From Numida meleagris (Eukaryota > Chordata > Aves > Galliformes > Numididae): 64,000 bases of DNA. Made by a program: the position numbers and the translations under genes. A model generated the notes under the pieces. That model did no database searches. It was not told the DNA's origin and worked only from the letters and a program-made list of their open reading frames with translations. The first letter of the stretch is position 1. The number at the start of each line of letters is the position of its first letter. The stretch lies in contig NC_034410.1 of NCBI RefSeq assembly GCF_002078875.1, positions 78,030,143 to 78,094,142 on the forward strand. The letters run 5' to 3'. This document shows positions 11,621 to 22,287 of the stretch, in pieces.

Positions 11621-14194
11621 AAATTTTCTTTCTAAATCTTTTCTGTCTCTGTATACCTTCTGATTCATTGATTATGTGTCAGACAATCTGTCCATCTATC
11701 CTCTGTCTACCTGTACCTCTCATTGGAACACAAACTTCTGTTATGCCTTTTTTCCTTCAAATAGGAAAACACTCTCCAAGTTGTAGGTAACAAAGAATTT
11801 AATAACTACTTGTATATTTTTAGCTATTTTTAATCTTAAATCGCTGTACACATGTTTATCTAACAATATTCACTAACCCAGAATAACGAGCCTCGTTAGT
11901 ATAGATTTAATATAAACTGGATATCCCTATATTTGATGGTCAACTTCTATTATTTTTTCCACTCAGATATTTTAACTGAGTTATAGTGTAATGGACACAT
12001 GGCAGACTTCACTCATCACAAGAAACTAAGTCACGTTTGCTCAGCTCCAACAGCCTAGGTCTTTCCCACAGAGGGAGAAGAGAAGGCTTTAGCAGTATCT
12101 CAAAGACCATTTTTGTTACTGGATTTAAAGCAAGTTAGTCTGCTCCACACTTCTAGTGAATGCGTTTAAAACATCATTTCCCTTAAGCAAAGACAGATAT
12201 CATGTTTGAATCCCAGCTTCTTGTGCCTGCGGAGCCACATCTGACACAACTAAATACATTTAGATTGTTGTTTCCAAATTCTTCCTCCTTTTTCCTCATA
12301 TTCATATTTAATCTGAAGTATACCATAATGGAATTTCTTCCCTTCCAAATACTAGAAAAAAACTACTCTGTTTCTCAAATCAAGATCTCTCATGCAATCA
12401 TTGCAAAGTACTTATGTTAAAATCTCATAATTCTGGAACTTTTGTTCTCCAGAGAGCATTCTGCCAGCTATTAAACAGAACAGCCAGGTGATCAATAGGC
12501 AATGGATTTATTTATCATATGGTGACAATACTTGACAGGGACAAGAACTGACTAATTGCTTTTTGCAGACTTGGATTGCTTTTACAATTTAGCATTTGCA
12601 CAGTGCCACATTTTCCTTAATATTTAGTGCTGTTTGCAATCACTCACTTTTCAATTTTGTGTCAGCGTACTTAAAATTATGAGCTCTGGAACAGTGCTTT
12701 GTATTTAGCAAGGACCCAGCTTTATGCTGCTAAACTGGCACAGTAACTGAGCAAAAAACTGACCATTAGAGGGTGGTTTTGGTTTTTTTTTAAACATTTT
12801 TGTTGTTGTCACTGATATAAGGATATAAGAAAGAAAAAATATAGCTAATAAAAAGTCAATAAATTAGGTACTACTGATTTTGATGGTTCTCACTTTTGAA
12901 CAGAAGTGGCTGCAAGTTATAACAATGAATGTGTACAATACATTATATTTGTTGGCTGCATATCATGCCCATATTAGTTCTTAATCCAAATATCCATTCA
13001 AATAACACATTGTGTATCAAAGCATCAGATTCTTATCTGCTGTAACCTGACAGCAAACTCCACTTAACTCAGTGGTAGCCTGGCAGACACAAAGGGCTGA
13101 CTTTTCATTCTAACTGACATTCCTTCTCAGATTCAGGTGAAAACAGGCATACTGGAAATAAGCTATTGATAAAACATACTGTTATTGTGATGTACCAGGG
13201 GAATTAAACATGTCAAGTAATCTTCCCACAAGGAAAATGATAGCTGATACTTTTAATATAGACTGATATTTTGTCATTCTCCAGTTAAACCCATTGTGCT
13301 CTTTATTGCCAGGTGAACTTCTCTGTTACTTCTATTTCTTACACAGTTTAAAGAAACACATAATTTGGAGATCTTATACAAATGGGAAGATAACAGGCCC
13401 TTCTCAGATAATGAGTCAATGGCTCCTCCACTGCTTTTCATGTGCTATGTCAAACCCTTTTTTTCCACTGCTCAAGGAATGCTTCATTTCCGCACAGAGC
13501 AGAATAGCTAGAGGAACTGAAAGACCCCCGCACCAGGATGACTGAAAAACCATGGTGAGAGTGGATTTGAGATTTGGACTTTCGTTTTATAGCAATGGAG
13601 AGGGCTGTATTTTGGAAGCTGGGCAGAAAGATGCTTTGAGGTCCAGATGCAGCTGTCACATCGGGGAGGCTGCAGCAGCCGTGGGTGAGCAGGGAGCTTC
13701 CAGCCTGACCCCTTCTGAAGAGGTGCTGGCAATTTCATCATGTTGTGTGCATCTCACCCTGCTGGGTCTACCAACAAATACCTGGAAATGCTATGCAGTT
13801 CTGAAAAAATAGAAAACAAAGCAGCGCTAAGGGCTGCGGAATGATCCATATTGCTAAACTCCAATTATCTGATGTTTATAAGAGGTGCTAAATATAATTT
13901 AGTATTGATTTACCTTTGGGGTAAAAAATACTTCTCATTATTTGCAGTTGTGTGTTTCATAAATCTGCAGAGCCCAAAGCAAACACTGACTCGTGCAAAT
14001 TAGCTTTTATAGATCTTATTTTTGTTCAGAACTCATTTTCCATCGGCTTTGAAGCCGGGAAGCAGAGCACTCTTAGGTTTCACCATGGGGCAGCACCATT
14101 AAGGTGACCCATCTGACAGGACACATCACCATGCTGCAGGAGTGTCCCACGGCTCTGGTGAAATGATGCTAAACGCTACGGAGCTGTATTCCTG
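11621..14194. other. Intergenic between an old CR1 and the MED10-proximal CR1
   Basis: AT-rich, with no repeat family recognised. Overlapping frames at 13294-13812 lack any family motif. Confidence 0.45.
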
Positions 14195-14428
14195 GAACAC
14201 ACGGAATTTCATGCAAACGTAAGGAAGAACTTCTTTACTATGAGGGTGACAACAGCCCTGGAACAGGCTGCCCAGAGAGGCTGTGGAGTCTCCTTCTCTG
14301 GTGATATTCAAAACCAGCCTGGACGCTTTCCTGTGCAACCCACTGTAGGGAACCTGCTGTAGCAGGGGGGTGGACTCGATGATCTCCACAAGCCCCTATA
14401 AACCCCTACAAGACTATGATTCTGTGTA
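14195..14428 (+). mobile_element. CR1 LINE 3' end upstream of MED10
   Basis: It reads through typical CR1 3'-end blocks in order: ggaagaacttctttac, ggaacaggctgcccagagag, and the tail ending in ctatgattctgtg. It is 5'-truncated and in the same orientation as MED10. It ends about 150 bp before the promoter block. No coding part of the LINE remains. Confidence 0.9.
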
Positions 14429-14611
14429 TGGTGCGTTAAAACAAGCACGGAGCTCCAGGGCAGGCAGGTAGGCGCGGCACTTAATTACATGTGTAATTAG
14501 AAATGGAGCAGGAACCTCATACTGCCCCGTGATTTTGTATAATAGCGACAAAAACTTATAAGCAAGGAACGCGCCGACGACGGCTCCGACGCGGGCCGCG
14601 ATGCCCCACGA

Positions 14612-14666
14612 GGGGGCGTGGCCTACGGAAAGGGGGCGTGGCCTACGAACAGGGGCGTGGCATACC
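14612..14666 (+). repeat. Three 20-bp tandem GC-box units in the MED10 promoter
   Basis: GGGGGCGTGGCCTACGGAAA is followed by GGGGGCGTGGCCTACGAACA and then GGGGCGTGGCATACC. The units start at 14612, 14632 and 14652, an exact 20-bp period. Each carries a GGGGCGTGG core, a match to SP/KLF-type sites. The regular period suggests local duplication. Confidence 0.9.
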
Positions 14667-14697
14667 GGTATTTCCTCCCTCTCACCCAGCCGCCCTC

Positions 14698-14709
14698 TGC
14701 GCATGCGCC
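14698..14709. promoter_or_regulatory. NRF1 site
   Basis: TGCGCATGCGCC contains the palindromic GCGCATGCGC core recognised by NRF1. It is a common initiator-proximal motif of TATA-less promoters. Confidence 0.8.
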
Positions 14710-14714
14710 GTGTC

Positions 14715-14722
14715 CCGGAAGC
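14715..14722 (+). promoter_or_regulatory. ETS (GABPA-type) site
   Basis: CCGGAAGC matches the ETS/GABPA consensus and lies about 14 bp before the first MED10 ATG, where such sites often overlap the transcription start. Confidence 0.7.
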
Positions 14723-14735
14723 GGTGGGGGCTGCT

Positions 14736-14863
14736 ATGGCGATGGCGGAGAAGTTCGACTCGCTGGAGGAGCACCTGGAGAAGTTCGTGGAGAACATCCG
14801 GCAGCTCGGCATCATCGTCAGCGACTTCCAGCCCAGCAGCCAGGCTGGCCTCAACCAGAAACT
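14736..14863 (+). CDS. MED10: MED10 coding exon 1
   Basis: It encodes residues 1 to about 41 (MAEKFDS... to ...GLNQK plus two bases of Leu). The donor is ACT|GTGAGC at 14864, phase 2. This exon holds the conserved N-terminal helix rich in Glu, Leu and Lys. The coordinates begin at the upstream ATG; start at 14742 for the 134-aa form. Confidence 0.95.
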
Positions 14864-17800
14864 GTGAGCCGCTACTCTGCGTTCGCAGCGTCTGTTGGCG
14901 GCGGGGCTACGGGGCCGGGGCCGGGCATGGGTTGAGGTGCCGCTGGGCGCGCTGACGGGGAGCGAGGGGCGCCCGCTTTGCGCTAAGCAGCTCCCCTTTT
15001 CTCTCTGCAGGAATTTCATGGTGACGGGCCTACAGGACATCGACAAGTGCCGGCAGCAGCTTCACGACATCAGCGTGCCCCTGGAAGTGTTTGAGTGAGT
15101 GGCTTCGCCGCCTGGGGTGCGCGCTCCCGCTTGGAGCTGTGTGTCTCCTGAGTTACCGCCGCAGAGCGAGCAGGCAGGGAGCGCTTCCTGCAGGGGGGGG
15201 GTGCAGGAAGTGGAGGGGAGGGCTCTGCACCACAGCTTTCACGGGAAGCGTGTGTGGACTAACTTATCAGTTCTATTGCAAGTCCAGGAGTTGTTGTTTT
15301 GCTGTCACCTAGAGCGTCGCTGCCAGTGTTAGGCTTTCTCAGTTGGACTTCCATTATCCATCTGTCATAACATCCTAAATATTTCACTTTCTTCAATCAG
15401 TGATGGAGTTCCCCTTAGCCAAATACTTAATGCAGCAAAGGAAAAATAGGCTTATGCTTGCTGGTGCAAGTGCTGGTACTACTTGAACCCTTCACTGTCA
15501 TATGTAGGTTGCTCTGAAAGTAAGGCTTCCTACTTATTTCCATGGAAACTACAGCAGATACAAAGAGTGCAATAACACTATTTGATGGCTTCTCAGCTAC
15601 AGGACTCTACTTTGTAATAGGGTCGCTATCACTAGGTATGCATATTCACCAGTAATGAGCAGGAGCCTGTGTGCTACGCTTGTAAATGTTTGCACTGGCA
15701 GAGGTGACCCACTGGTGCCGCCACTGAAACGCACCGCTTCACTGTGCTTACATCCACTGCCTGGTCTCCATCAACGTTCAGCAAGTGTCAATGGATGCCA
15801 GTGCGTGCACTTTTTCCATCATGGAGGAATTCCATCATACACCTTTGTTTCATACGTACTTCTGTGTCAGACTCCTCATTGTCAGGTTGCCCCTCTGCTG
15901 CCATCTGTCGCATGGCAACAAAATGAAATGGAGGATTGGTGGGAACTTTCCACCTCAACTGCCACTCCAGCAATGTCCTCCTCTGACGTCACATGCTAAG
16001 ATAATAAAGTAAGAGACATTTCTTTTGGAGCAGCCCTCACGTGCACTCTCTCATCCTTGAATCACTGGGCGTCTTATTCCTATGTGCTGATTGCCTGCCG
16101 TGTATTAACAAAGCTATTCTCTGGTTAGTGCCCTCTTAATTGCTTGGAAGGGAACCGCCTTTGCCCTTGCTTGTACTTACTGTCTGTGAGGGAATGGATA
16201 GTTACACAGTCGTTTATTTCAGTACATTTTTCAGAACTCTAGGCTCTCTGCAAACAAACATTTACAGCAATGTACAGTGAGAGCTACTTCCTGGAGTTGT
16301 GATTTGAAAGTAACTAAACTCTGGTATAGTATCCAAAAATAGTATCCAAAAAGAGAGCAGGATGAATAATTCCTTGGAGAACTTCCGGGTACTAATGTAA
16401 TCACTTAGGTACTGTCTTTTATATTTTCAGATACATAGATCAAGGTCGCAACCCTCAGCTTTATACTAAGGAGTGCCTGGAGCGAGCTTTGGCTAAGAAT
16501 GAGCAAGTAAAAGGAAAAATTGACACAATGAAGGTAAAACCAGAAACAATGAAAGTACGAATATTAGTAATGTATCTGACCAGTTATTTTCTGTAAATGT
16601 GTGGGAGGTTTTGCTTACAGAGTTATTAAATTCCCCTGTTAGGTGATTTACATTAGGGATTGCTCTGCAGCCCTGTATCTTAACAGGAATGCCATCACAA
16701 CCTGTTCTGGAAAGGAAACTTGTAGTTCACCCCATGACTGGAGATGCAGATGTTGCCATGACTTATTTTTGACTGTGGATGTGTATGTAGTGTTACAGAC
16801 CTCTTTACTGTTTGTGTTTTGAACACCACAGAGCACCTCACACTATATTTGTAACAGTGATGTGTGTAAATCCAGAAATAGGCAAAGCAGAAGTAGTATT
16901 TGTACAGTCTTGAATAGGTTTTAGGCTATTAAAATGGCAAATGTGCCAGTAAGCACAAGTTAATGTTTACTGAATGACTTTAAATGCATGCCAGTACTTG
17001 GGGGTTTTCTGAACTTGTACTTGTAAAACAGTATACCAGAGTTCTTAGTTATCCAGCAAGAACCTACTGCTGAAAGATAAAATTGGAAAAGGAAGCTTAT
17101 TGTGGCTTAAAGGGTTATTTGTGTTTCAGAACGTTAGGCTGAATTTTAAAACTATGGAGGACGGGAGTTTGTGCTGCAGGATGCAGACACATCTGTGTAT
17201 GTTTTAAGCATTTTTTTTCTTGATATAAAGCTCTTTGCTCATGAAAGTTGTAGGAAGAATTATTCATCTCTAAGCCAGGTGCAAGTTGTTCTTGGAGGTG
17301 GAGTTATTTGAATTCCAAATCAAGTGGACATGTCCTTTTTCAGCTTTGCATTAAAAAAGCCATCTAAACAAGTCCCCTTTACAGTTAACGAAGGATGTAT
17401 GAGCTGTAGTGTAATGCATCCAGTCCATAAATTTCTGAATGTTTATGGTTAGTTTCGAGGCACCTTAGTTAAAACAAGTTGAATGGATTTCATTCTGATC
17501 TGTCTTCGTGTTTGTTCTTGGCCATCTTGGATTGGTAATGGGGAGGAAAGAGGACTGCATGCTTGTCTTGATTTTCAGTAATGTCACTTATTGTCTTCTT
17601 CCTGCATCTCTTTGGATTGGAAAGGGAAATAAAACACATTTTTCCATGCTAGGAGATAAGAAAGCAATTGCAGTAGGGAGGGCTTCTTAGTTTTAAATTG
17701 TCTCAGGAGTTTCATGGAAAGCAACAGAAATGTGGTGGTGGAAGTAAGGAGGAAAGTAGTATTTTGAAACTTAAGGCTATAAGTCCAGCATATTCTCAGT

Positions 17801-18250
17801 TCAAATTGTGTTACGCTTTAAGTTATCATGCGTAGAGGAAATTGCTTAGAGATACAGAGAATAGATCCAAGGCAGATATCAGCACGCTGGAATTTACCAG
17901 AGGTATAAGTATTTTAGTTTGCCTGATACTTTGCTAGCAGATTTCATTTTAGTGTTTTCACTGAATGTTGTAAGTGTCACTTGGTGGTTTTTTTTTTTAA
18001 TACTGTTGTCTTCAGTCACTGAAATGTGGAACTGTTGTACAAAAGACTTATATTAATTGGATAATATTACTTAAGAAAATCTAAAGAAATGATGCAGTTG
18101 GTGTGCATGCATACATACGTATATATGTTTACATATATATTTTTTTCTTTCCAGAAATTTAAAAGTCTATTAATTCAAGAACTAACAAAGGTGTTCCCAG
18201 AAGACATGGCAAAGTACAAAGCTATTCGAGGTGAGGATCCTCCTCCTTAA
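14736..18250 (+). CDS. MED10: MED10, Mediator complex subunit 10 (4 coding exons)
   Basis: The product is a small, mostly helical subunit of the Mediator middle module (Nut2/Med10 family), which links transcription factors to RNA polymerase II in the nucleus. The coding parts are 14736/14742-14863, 15011-15094, 16431-16533 and 18155-18250, all with GT-AG introns of phase 2, 2 and 0. The joined frame is open and ends at TAA 18248-18250. The translation starts MAEKFDSLEEHLEKFVENI and ends in KYKAIRGEDPPP, essentially the vertebrate MED10 protein over its full usual length (about 135 aa). Two in-frame ATGs six bases apart both have G at -3 and +4. The second (14742, 134 aa) gives the N-terminus known from mammals; the first (14736, 136 aa) would be met first by scanning ribosomes and adds Met-Ala. 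No frameshift or premature stop is seen. In human the neighbour upstream, transcribed divergently, is UBE2QL1; it is not visible here. Confidence 0.97.
14864..15010 (+). other. MED10 intron 1 (147 bp)
   Basis: This is a short GC-rich intron with a GTGAGC donor and a pyrimidine-rich tract (ccccttttctctctgcag) before the acceptor AG at 15009-15010. It continues the promoter CpG island. No other feature is seen in it. Confidence 0.93.
15011..15094 (+). CDS. MED10: MED10 coding exon 2
   Basis: It encodes NFMVTGLQDIDKCRQQLHDI and SVPLEVF plus two bases of the next Glu. Exon length is 84 bp, the acceptor is ctctctgcag and the donor is GA|GTGAGT. The reading is the invariant core of Med10 proteins. 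Confidence 0.96.
   Translation, partial: EFHGDGPTGHRQVPAAASRHQRAPGSV
15095..16430 (+). other. MED10 intron 2 (1336 bp), carrying a mariner insertion
   Basis: The 5' 130 bp is G-rich, with a run of nine G followed by GGGG and GGG near 15189-15225. The middle, 15507-16039, is an internally deleted mariner element described separately. The remainder is unique sequence ending in a pyrimidine-rich acceptor (tatattttcag). Confidence 0.9.
15507..16039 (-). mobile_element. Internally deleted mariner (MITE-like) in MED10 intron 2
   Basis: The left end (ggttgctctgaaagtaagg after TA) and right end (cttttggagcagccctca) are inverted repeats that match the other mariner copies here. The transposase direction is minus. 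The catalytic centre is missing: at about 15709 the sequence jumps from the 3' part (gaggtgac) to the N-terminal part (cactggtgccgccactg). Length is 533 bp, against 1196 bp for the long copy. The right TA duplicate has changed to CG. Confidence 0.88.
16431..16533 (+). CDS. MED10: MED10 coding exon 3
   Basis: It encodes YIDQGRNPQLYTKECLERAL followed by AKNEQVKGKIDTMK. Length is 103 bp, the donor is AAG|GTAAAA, and the exon ends in phase 0. The reading is highly conserved among vertebrate MED10 proteins. Confidence 0.96.
16534..18154 (+). other. MED10 intron 3 (1621 bp)
   Basis: AT-rich intron without a recognisable transposon. Short alternating CA/TA runs at about 18105-18140 sit directly before the T-rich tract and acceptor (ttctttccag, AG at 18153-18154). 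Confidence 0.9.
18155..18250 (+). CDS. MED10: MED10 coding exon 4 and stop
   Basis: It encodes KFKSLLIQELTKVFPEDMAK and YKAIRGEDPPP, then TAA at 18248-18250. This is the C-terminal helix and the short Pro-rich tail of the family. Confidence 0.96.
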   Translation, partial: KFKSLLIQELTKVFPEDMAKYKAIRGEDPPP

Positions 18251-18990
18251 GTAGACCTTTGATAGCTCTAAATACGTCAATTCTATGAACTGACACCACT
18301 CTTAATAAAAAATATTGACTGAAGGAACAGGGTATCCAAAAACTTCATTAACAACTCTACTAAAAATGGCAGTGATAGGATGTAAAGGAGCTGATGATTG
18401 CTCATGGCTCTGGACTGAAGGTAATGCATCTTTCTGAAGACTGTCACTCAAAGACTCGAAGATTGCAGTTGAGACTTCTTGTGGTACTTTGTTCTTTCCT
18501 GATGTTTTGATAATCTGCAGGCAGTTGTATAGCATTTCCTTCAGAGTGTGGTTTTGGAGCAAGAGATCATGGTTGTTGTTTTGTTGGTTTTTTTTTTTTT
18601 TTGCTTTCTAAAAAGCATGCTCCAGGATTGTGGGTTCTTGACAAATGTATTTATTCTATTTGATTGTTTTTCATTTGTAAACTTTTTTATTACAGTACAA
18701 ACAATTGACTCTTCATCTTGCCAAATTCTGCTGAACAGGAGCCTGTCAGGGGCTCCAGTTTGCATGTGTCATAATGAATTGCAGCCAAGAAAACCTTGAG
18801 ATATTTGTTTTGTTCTGTAAGCTGCAGTGCAGATGGCTGATACTGAAAGGGAGCATATTTGGGGGATTAGTGGCACAGCAATGTTGATATTTTGTATAAT
18901 ATTTTATGTAGACCTTTGTTTAATCACTTTCTGTAAGCAGGTTGTAGAATAAAAATGTTAAAAATGAAATTCTGCTGTGTTTCTTTTGTA
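18251..18990 (+). other. MED10 3' UTR (inferred extent)
   Basis: AT-rich non-coding sequence after the stop. AATAAA occurs at 18304-18309 with no GU-rich stretch behind it, and again at 18948-18953 followed within 40 bp by GT/T-rich sequence (tgctgtgtttcttttgtatg). I therefore favour the distal site, giving a 3' UTR of about 720 bases. The end is inferred. Confidence 0.55.
18948..18953 (+). terminator. Probable MED10 polyadenylation signal
   Basis: AATAAA about 700 bp after the stop, with a GU/U-rich downstream element at about 18970-18995. This is the standard arrangement for cleavage and polyadenylation. Confidence 0.6.
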
Positions 18991-19710
18991 TGCTACTTTT
19001 TGGAGAATGAATTGAAAGCTGTGAAAAATGGCATATTCCTTGGTATCAGTGATAGAAATGAAGTCTTCATCAAAACTTAACGATGATGTAAGCTTGGCAT
19101 TTTGGCGTCCATGGTTGGTTGTTGGGGATCTTTGTTTACTTTTTTTCCTTGCATACTCTGCCTGATTACCGGGGCTGGAGGAATTCTTGAAGAAAAGCAT
19201 ATGGTTTGCACCTACCACCTCTAAAGACAGTGGACTGAATATAGGGCATGGGCAAAGAAGGCAGAGTATTTTTAAGGTACATGCACTGTGATGGGCAGTA
19301 GAGCTAGAGAGCAAGAGCATTGGTAGCAGGCAGGTGAAACTGTTTCAGAGAGAAGGTGGGAGAGAGTATTTCTAGGACAAGATGACGTGCAACTGGCCTG
19401 GCTATGGGGGTATTGTAGCTCTTAATGGTAACACCAGCTTGTTGTTGGAGTAGGTGGAGTAGCATACTTGAAACTGCTTCCTGCATGTCTTATTTCTATA
19501 ACAACTCAATCCAAAGAACATTCTTTGCACAAATTCTTAGAAACTAAAAAAATAAAAAAAAATTAGGTAGACTGTCCTTGTGATTTAAATTCTATGTTTA
19601 TAAACTACAGGGTAAGTCTCCTAATACTTCATGAAGAGCATCCTTAGTAGCTTTCATTTTTGTAGCACCAACTTAAGAAAAATTAGCTGTAGACTGACTC
19701 ACTGGATGAG
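18991..19710. other. Intergenic downstream of MED10
   Basis: No gene. The minus-strand frames at 18958-19486 show no family motif. Confidence 0.45.
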
Positions 19711-19891
19711 TACTGGAACAGGTTGGTCAGACAGGTGGTAGAATCTCAATTTCTGGAGGTTTTTAAGCCCTGAACAAGACCTTGAGCAACCTGAACTGGT
19801 TTTGTAGTTGGCTTTGCTTGGAGCAGGAACTGGCCAAGATAAACTCCAGAGGTTTCTTCCAGATCAATGTGATTCTGTAAGTCTGTGATTC
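19711..19891 (+). mobile_element. CR1 LINE 3' end (diverged)
   Basis: It contains tactggaacaggttggtcag, then ggaggtttttaagccctg, 'tgcttggagcagg' and a tail of tgattctgtaagtctgtgat. Sense orientation, just downstream of MED10. Confidence 0.8.
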
Positions 19892-20473
19892 AAATAATGT
19901 AGCTTATTGCTCTTTGACTCTCTAGGATCACAGAAATAGAGAAATCACTTTATTTCTTTTTTTTTTTTGCCTATTTTTGAGATGTTAACTGCATGAATTA
20001 TGTATTTTAAAAGGAAACTGTATAAGCACAGACTTAAAAATTTGGGAAAAAGTATTCCAAGTACTAAACTGAACAGCATCTTAGTAAAAGAGAAAGATCA
20101 TGACAAGGAATATTTCTGAATTTCCTGTATTTGAACATCATGTTATTTCCAACTTTACTGTGATTAAATAGGTGTAGTGTTTGTGAACTATTGCCAGAAT
20201 GTGTTTCCAGCTCTGCAGAACACAGAGTCAAGGTGACACAAGAATCTGCTCTGCTCTTGGAATGCTGTGCTTACTGCATATACTTCATAGTTAAGGCCTT
20301 TCTGTATATTTTATTAACGAAAATAATGGAGGAGCACACACTGTAAAATACTTGTGTTACAGCTCACCTAATTCTATTGATTCAAATCAGGAATCTTTGT
20401 TTTCTGTATTATGACACATTTCATACCAAGAACTAGACCATATTTAGTCTGAAGAAGATGTAATCCAGACAGT

Positions 20474-20492
20474 AAAAAAAAAAAAAAAAAAA
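20474..20492. repeat. A19 homopolymer
   Basis: Uninterrupted run of A. No CR1 or processed-gene sequence was recognised directly upstream. Confidence 0.85.
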
Positions 20493-21070
20493 GATTTTCA
20501 TACTCTGCTGAAAGATATTTCAAAACAATTCCTTCTTCTCTCCCAAAATAGAGGTTCTTTTACTTGCTAAGAAAAAAGCACTTGATGTTACCACTCCTAT
20601 AATCTGACTTGAACCTATCTTATAGTAACCAAATGACAAACACCAAATATTATTCAACTTCTCTGAACATTCCTCAAAGAAGGAGCATCTTTATGTGTAA
20701 TCTAGGAAAGAGGAGGCATTAAATTATTGTCATCATGTATTATATAACAAGTTACTTTTTGGGATCCTGGGCTATATTTATGTCGAGTCTGCTGCAAAAA
20801 TAGCATTGAATTGTTAACATTCATAAATGTTTGTTTGAGATGATGCTAAAGATTTAAAAATTCCTGAGGTTGTAGATCTGTAATGACATATACCAAGCTA
20901 ATTCTGTACCATCATGGGCATTTTCAGTCGTCATCAGTAAACAAAAAGAGAAGCTTATAACAGTCTGTCATTGAAATCCAGCTGTTAGGTAAATGAACTT
21001 CTGTGGCATTTATTTTTGCCCCCCCCAATAAATATATCCTACGTTAACATCCAAAATATTTGATGGAATG

Positions 21071-21310
21071 AGGCTTCAAGTTGCACCAGGGGAGGTTTGG
21101 GTTGAATTTATTCTCAGAAAGAGTGGTCAGGCACTGGAATAGGCTGGCCAGGTTGATTGTGGAGTTACTGTCCCAGGAGGTATTCAAGAAATGTGTAGAT
21201 GTGGTATGTAGGGGCGTAGTTTAGTGGGCAGCATTGGTGGTAGGTGGATGGTTGGACAAGATGATCTTAGAGGTCTTTTCTAAACTTAGTGATTCTATGT
21301 TCTATAATTA
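21071..21310 (+). mobile_element. CR1 LINE 3' end
   Basis: aggcttcaagttgcaccagg, gagtggtcaggcactggaat, ggtaggtggatggttggaca, gatgatcttagaggtctttt and a gattctatgttctataatt tail. It is very similar to the copy at 52697-53034. Confidence 0.92.
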
Positions 21311-22110
21311 TAGAAGTTTTGTATAGAGAATACTGTTAGAGATTTGTTGGAGCTCTATTCCACACCATGACATGTAGTAAAGAAAACAATCTCTTCATTT
21401 TCTTCACTTCTGTGTACACAGGAAAAAAGTCAGTGCTTAGAAAAACACTGATTTTCACAACATTCCAGTGGTGTGTTTCAGGTTGCAGATTTATAAGGTG
21501 AATCAGAAACATAAACATAGACCAGAAGAGCAGATGTAGGAGCAAGGCTGCACAGTCTCTGCACCCATTCCTCAGGTAGACTGGAGATGCTTCACATGGA
21601 TGTTTGGAAAATGTGCCAGCCTGAAACTGAGAGATTTCTGAACTGACTGAGATGACAAAATATTTAGGAGCAGCGTTAGCCAGCAGAGCTGCTCAAATCT
21701 ATTTCATTCTGGCTTTGTTAATTGTAATGCACTTTATCAAACGCATTGAAAAGATTCTGAGGGTAGAGTTCTCTGATACAAATCACTCATCAGAGAGCAC
21801 GTGAATGGCTTACAGCCTGGCTCACAAGAAAACAACTTTTGTCTGCTTAGGAAGGTGACCCGACGACCAGTTTTCCAGAGCCACTTCAACAACTTACCAT
21901 GAAAATTACAGGTTGTGGTCGAGAAAGGGTGAACACCAAAAGAACGTCTGCCTATTTACTCCCCTATCTGCTGAGCAGCGTTGGCTGCGGCTTTCTGAGC
22001 ATCGTATCTCATTTACAAGGTGACCCTGCACACAAAACCTTTTAATTAGCCTGAACACTCAACCTGCTCCTCATACGCGGCTGTCAGGCCTTTGCCTTCT
22101 GCCGCCCCGC

Positions 22111-22124
22111 GTTGCCATGGCAGC
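22111..22124. promoter_or_regulatory. RFX X-box-like site in the CpG island
   Basis: GTTGCCATGGCAGC differs at one position from the perfect RFX-family palindrome GTTGCCATGGCAAC. Confidence 0.55.
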
Positions 22125-22281
22125 GGCCGGCCCACCACGGAGGCAGCGGGCAGCAGGAGGAACCGCAGCCGAGGGCTCGGGGCTGATCCCCGGCTCAGTT
22201 CTGCTGCTGTTGCTCGCCTTCCACTAGCAGCCGGAATAAACTTTCCCTCATTACTAGATCAACAAATCCCCGGGTAGACGG

Positions 22282-22287
22282 CACGTG
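22282..22287. promoter_or_regulatory. CACGTG E-box
   Basis: Perfect palindromic bHLH-ZIP site (MYC/USF type) inside the CpG island, in the context gacggCACGTGttc. Confidence 0.4.

Larger units (their letters stand above)
14580..14735 (+). promoter_or_regulatory. MED10 CpG-island core promoter
   Basis: GC- and CpG-rich block directly before the start codon, with no TATA box in the expected place. It contains three GC-box units, an NRF1 palindrome and an ETS motif (listed separately), a combination typical of housekeeping promoters. Because the NRF1 site lies only 27 bp before the first ATG, the transcription start is probably at or just after it and the 5' UTR is very short. Confidence 0.85.
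19892..22069. other. Intergenic, one CR1 and a poly-A run
   Basis: Apart from the CR1 at 21071-21310 and A19 at 20474, nothing was recognised. Confidence 0.45.

Noticed and set aside
14601..14735. In-frame upstream ATG that would lengthen MED10 by about 45 residues
   Set aside because: The extension runs through the GC-box array and the NRF1 and ETS sites, so it lies in the promoter. MED10 proteins have no such extension.
14414..15046. 210-codon open frame on the minus strand across the MED10 promoter and first exons
   Set aside because: It is the antisense shadow of a CpG island and MED10 exons 1-2, with an Arg/Ser/Pro/Ala-rich composition and no family motif.
15655..16012. Frames up to 114 codons in MED10 intron 2
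   Set aside because: They are antisense readings of the deleted mariner and not a nested gene or alternative exon.
18304..18309. Proximal AATAAA after the MED10 stop
   Set aside because: There is no GU-rich element downstream; the distal signal at 18948 has one. Minor use of the proximal site remains possible.
20430..20492. Poly-A run as the tail of a processed pseudogene
   Set aside because: No coding or RNA-gene sequence was recognised upstream and no target duplication was found.
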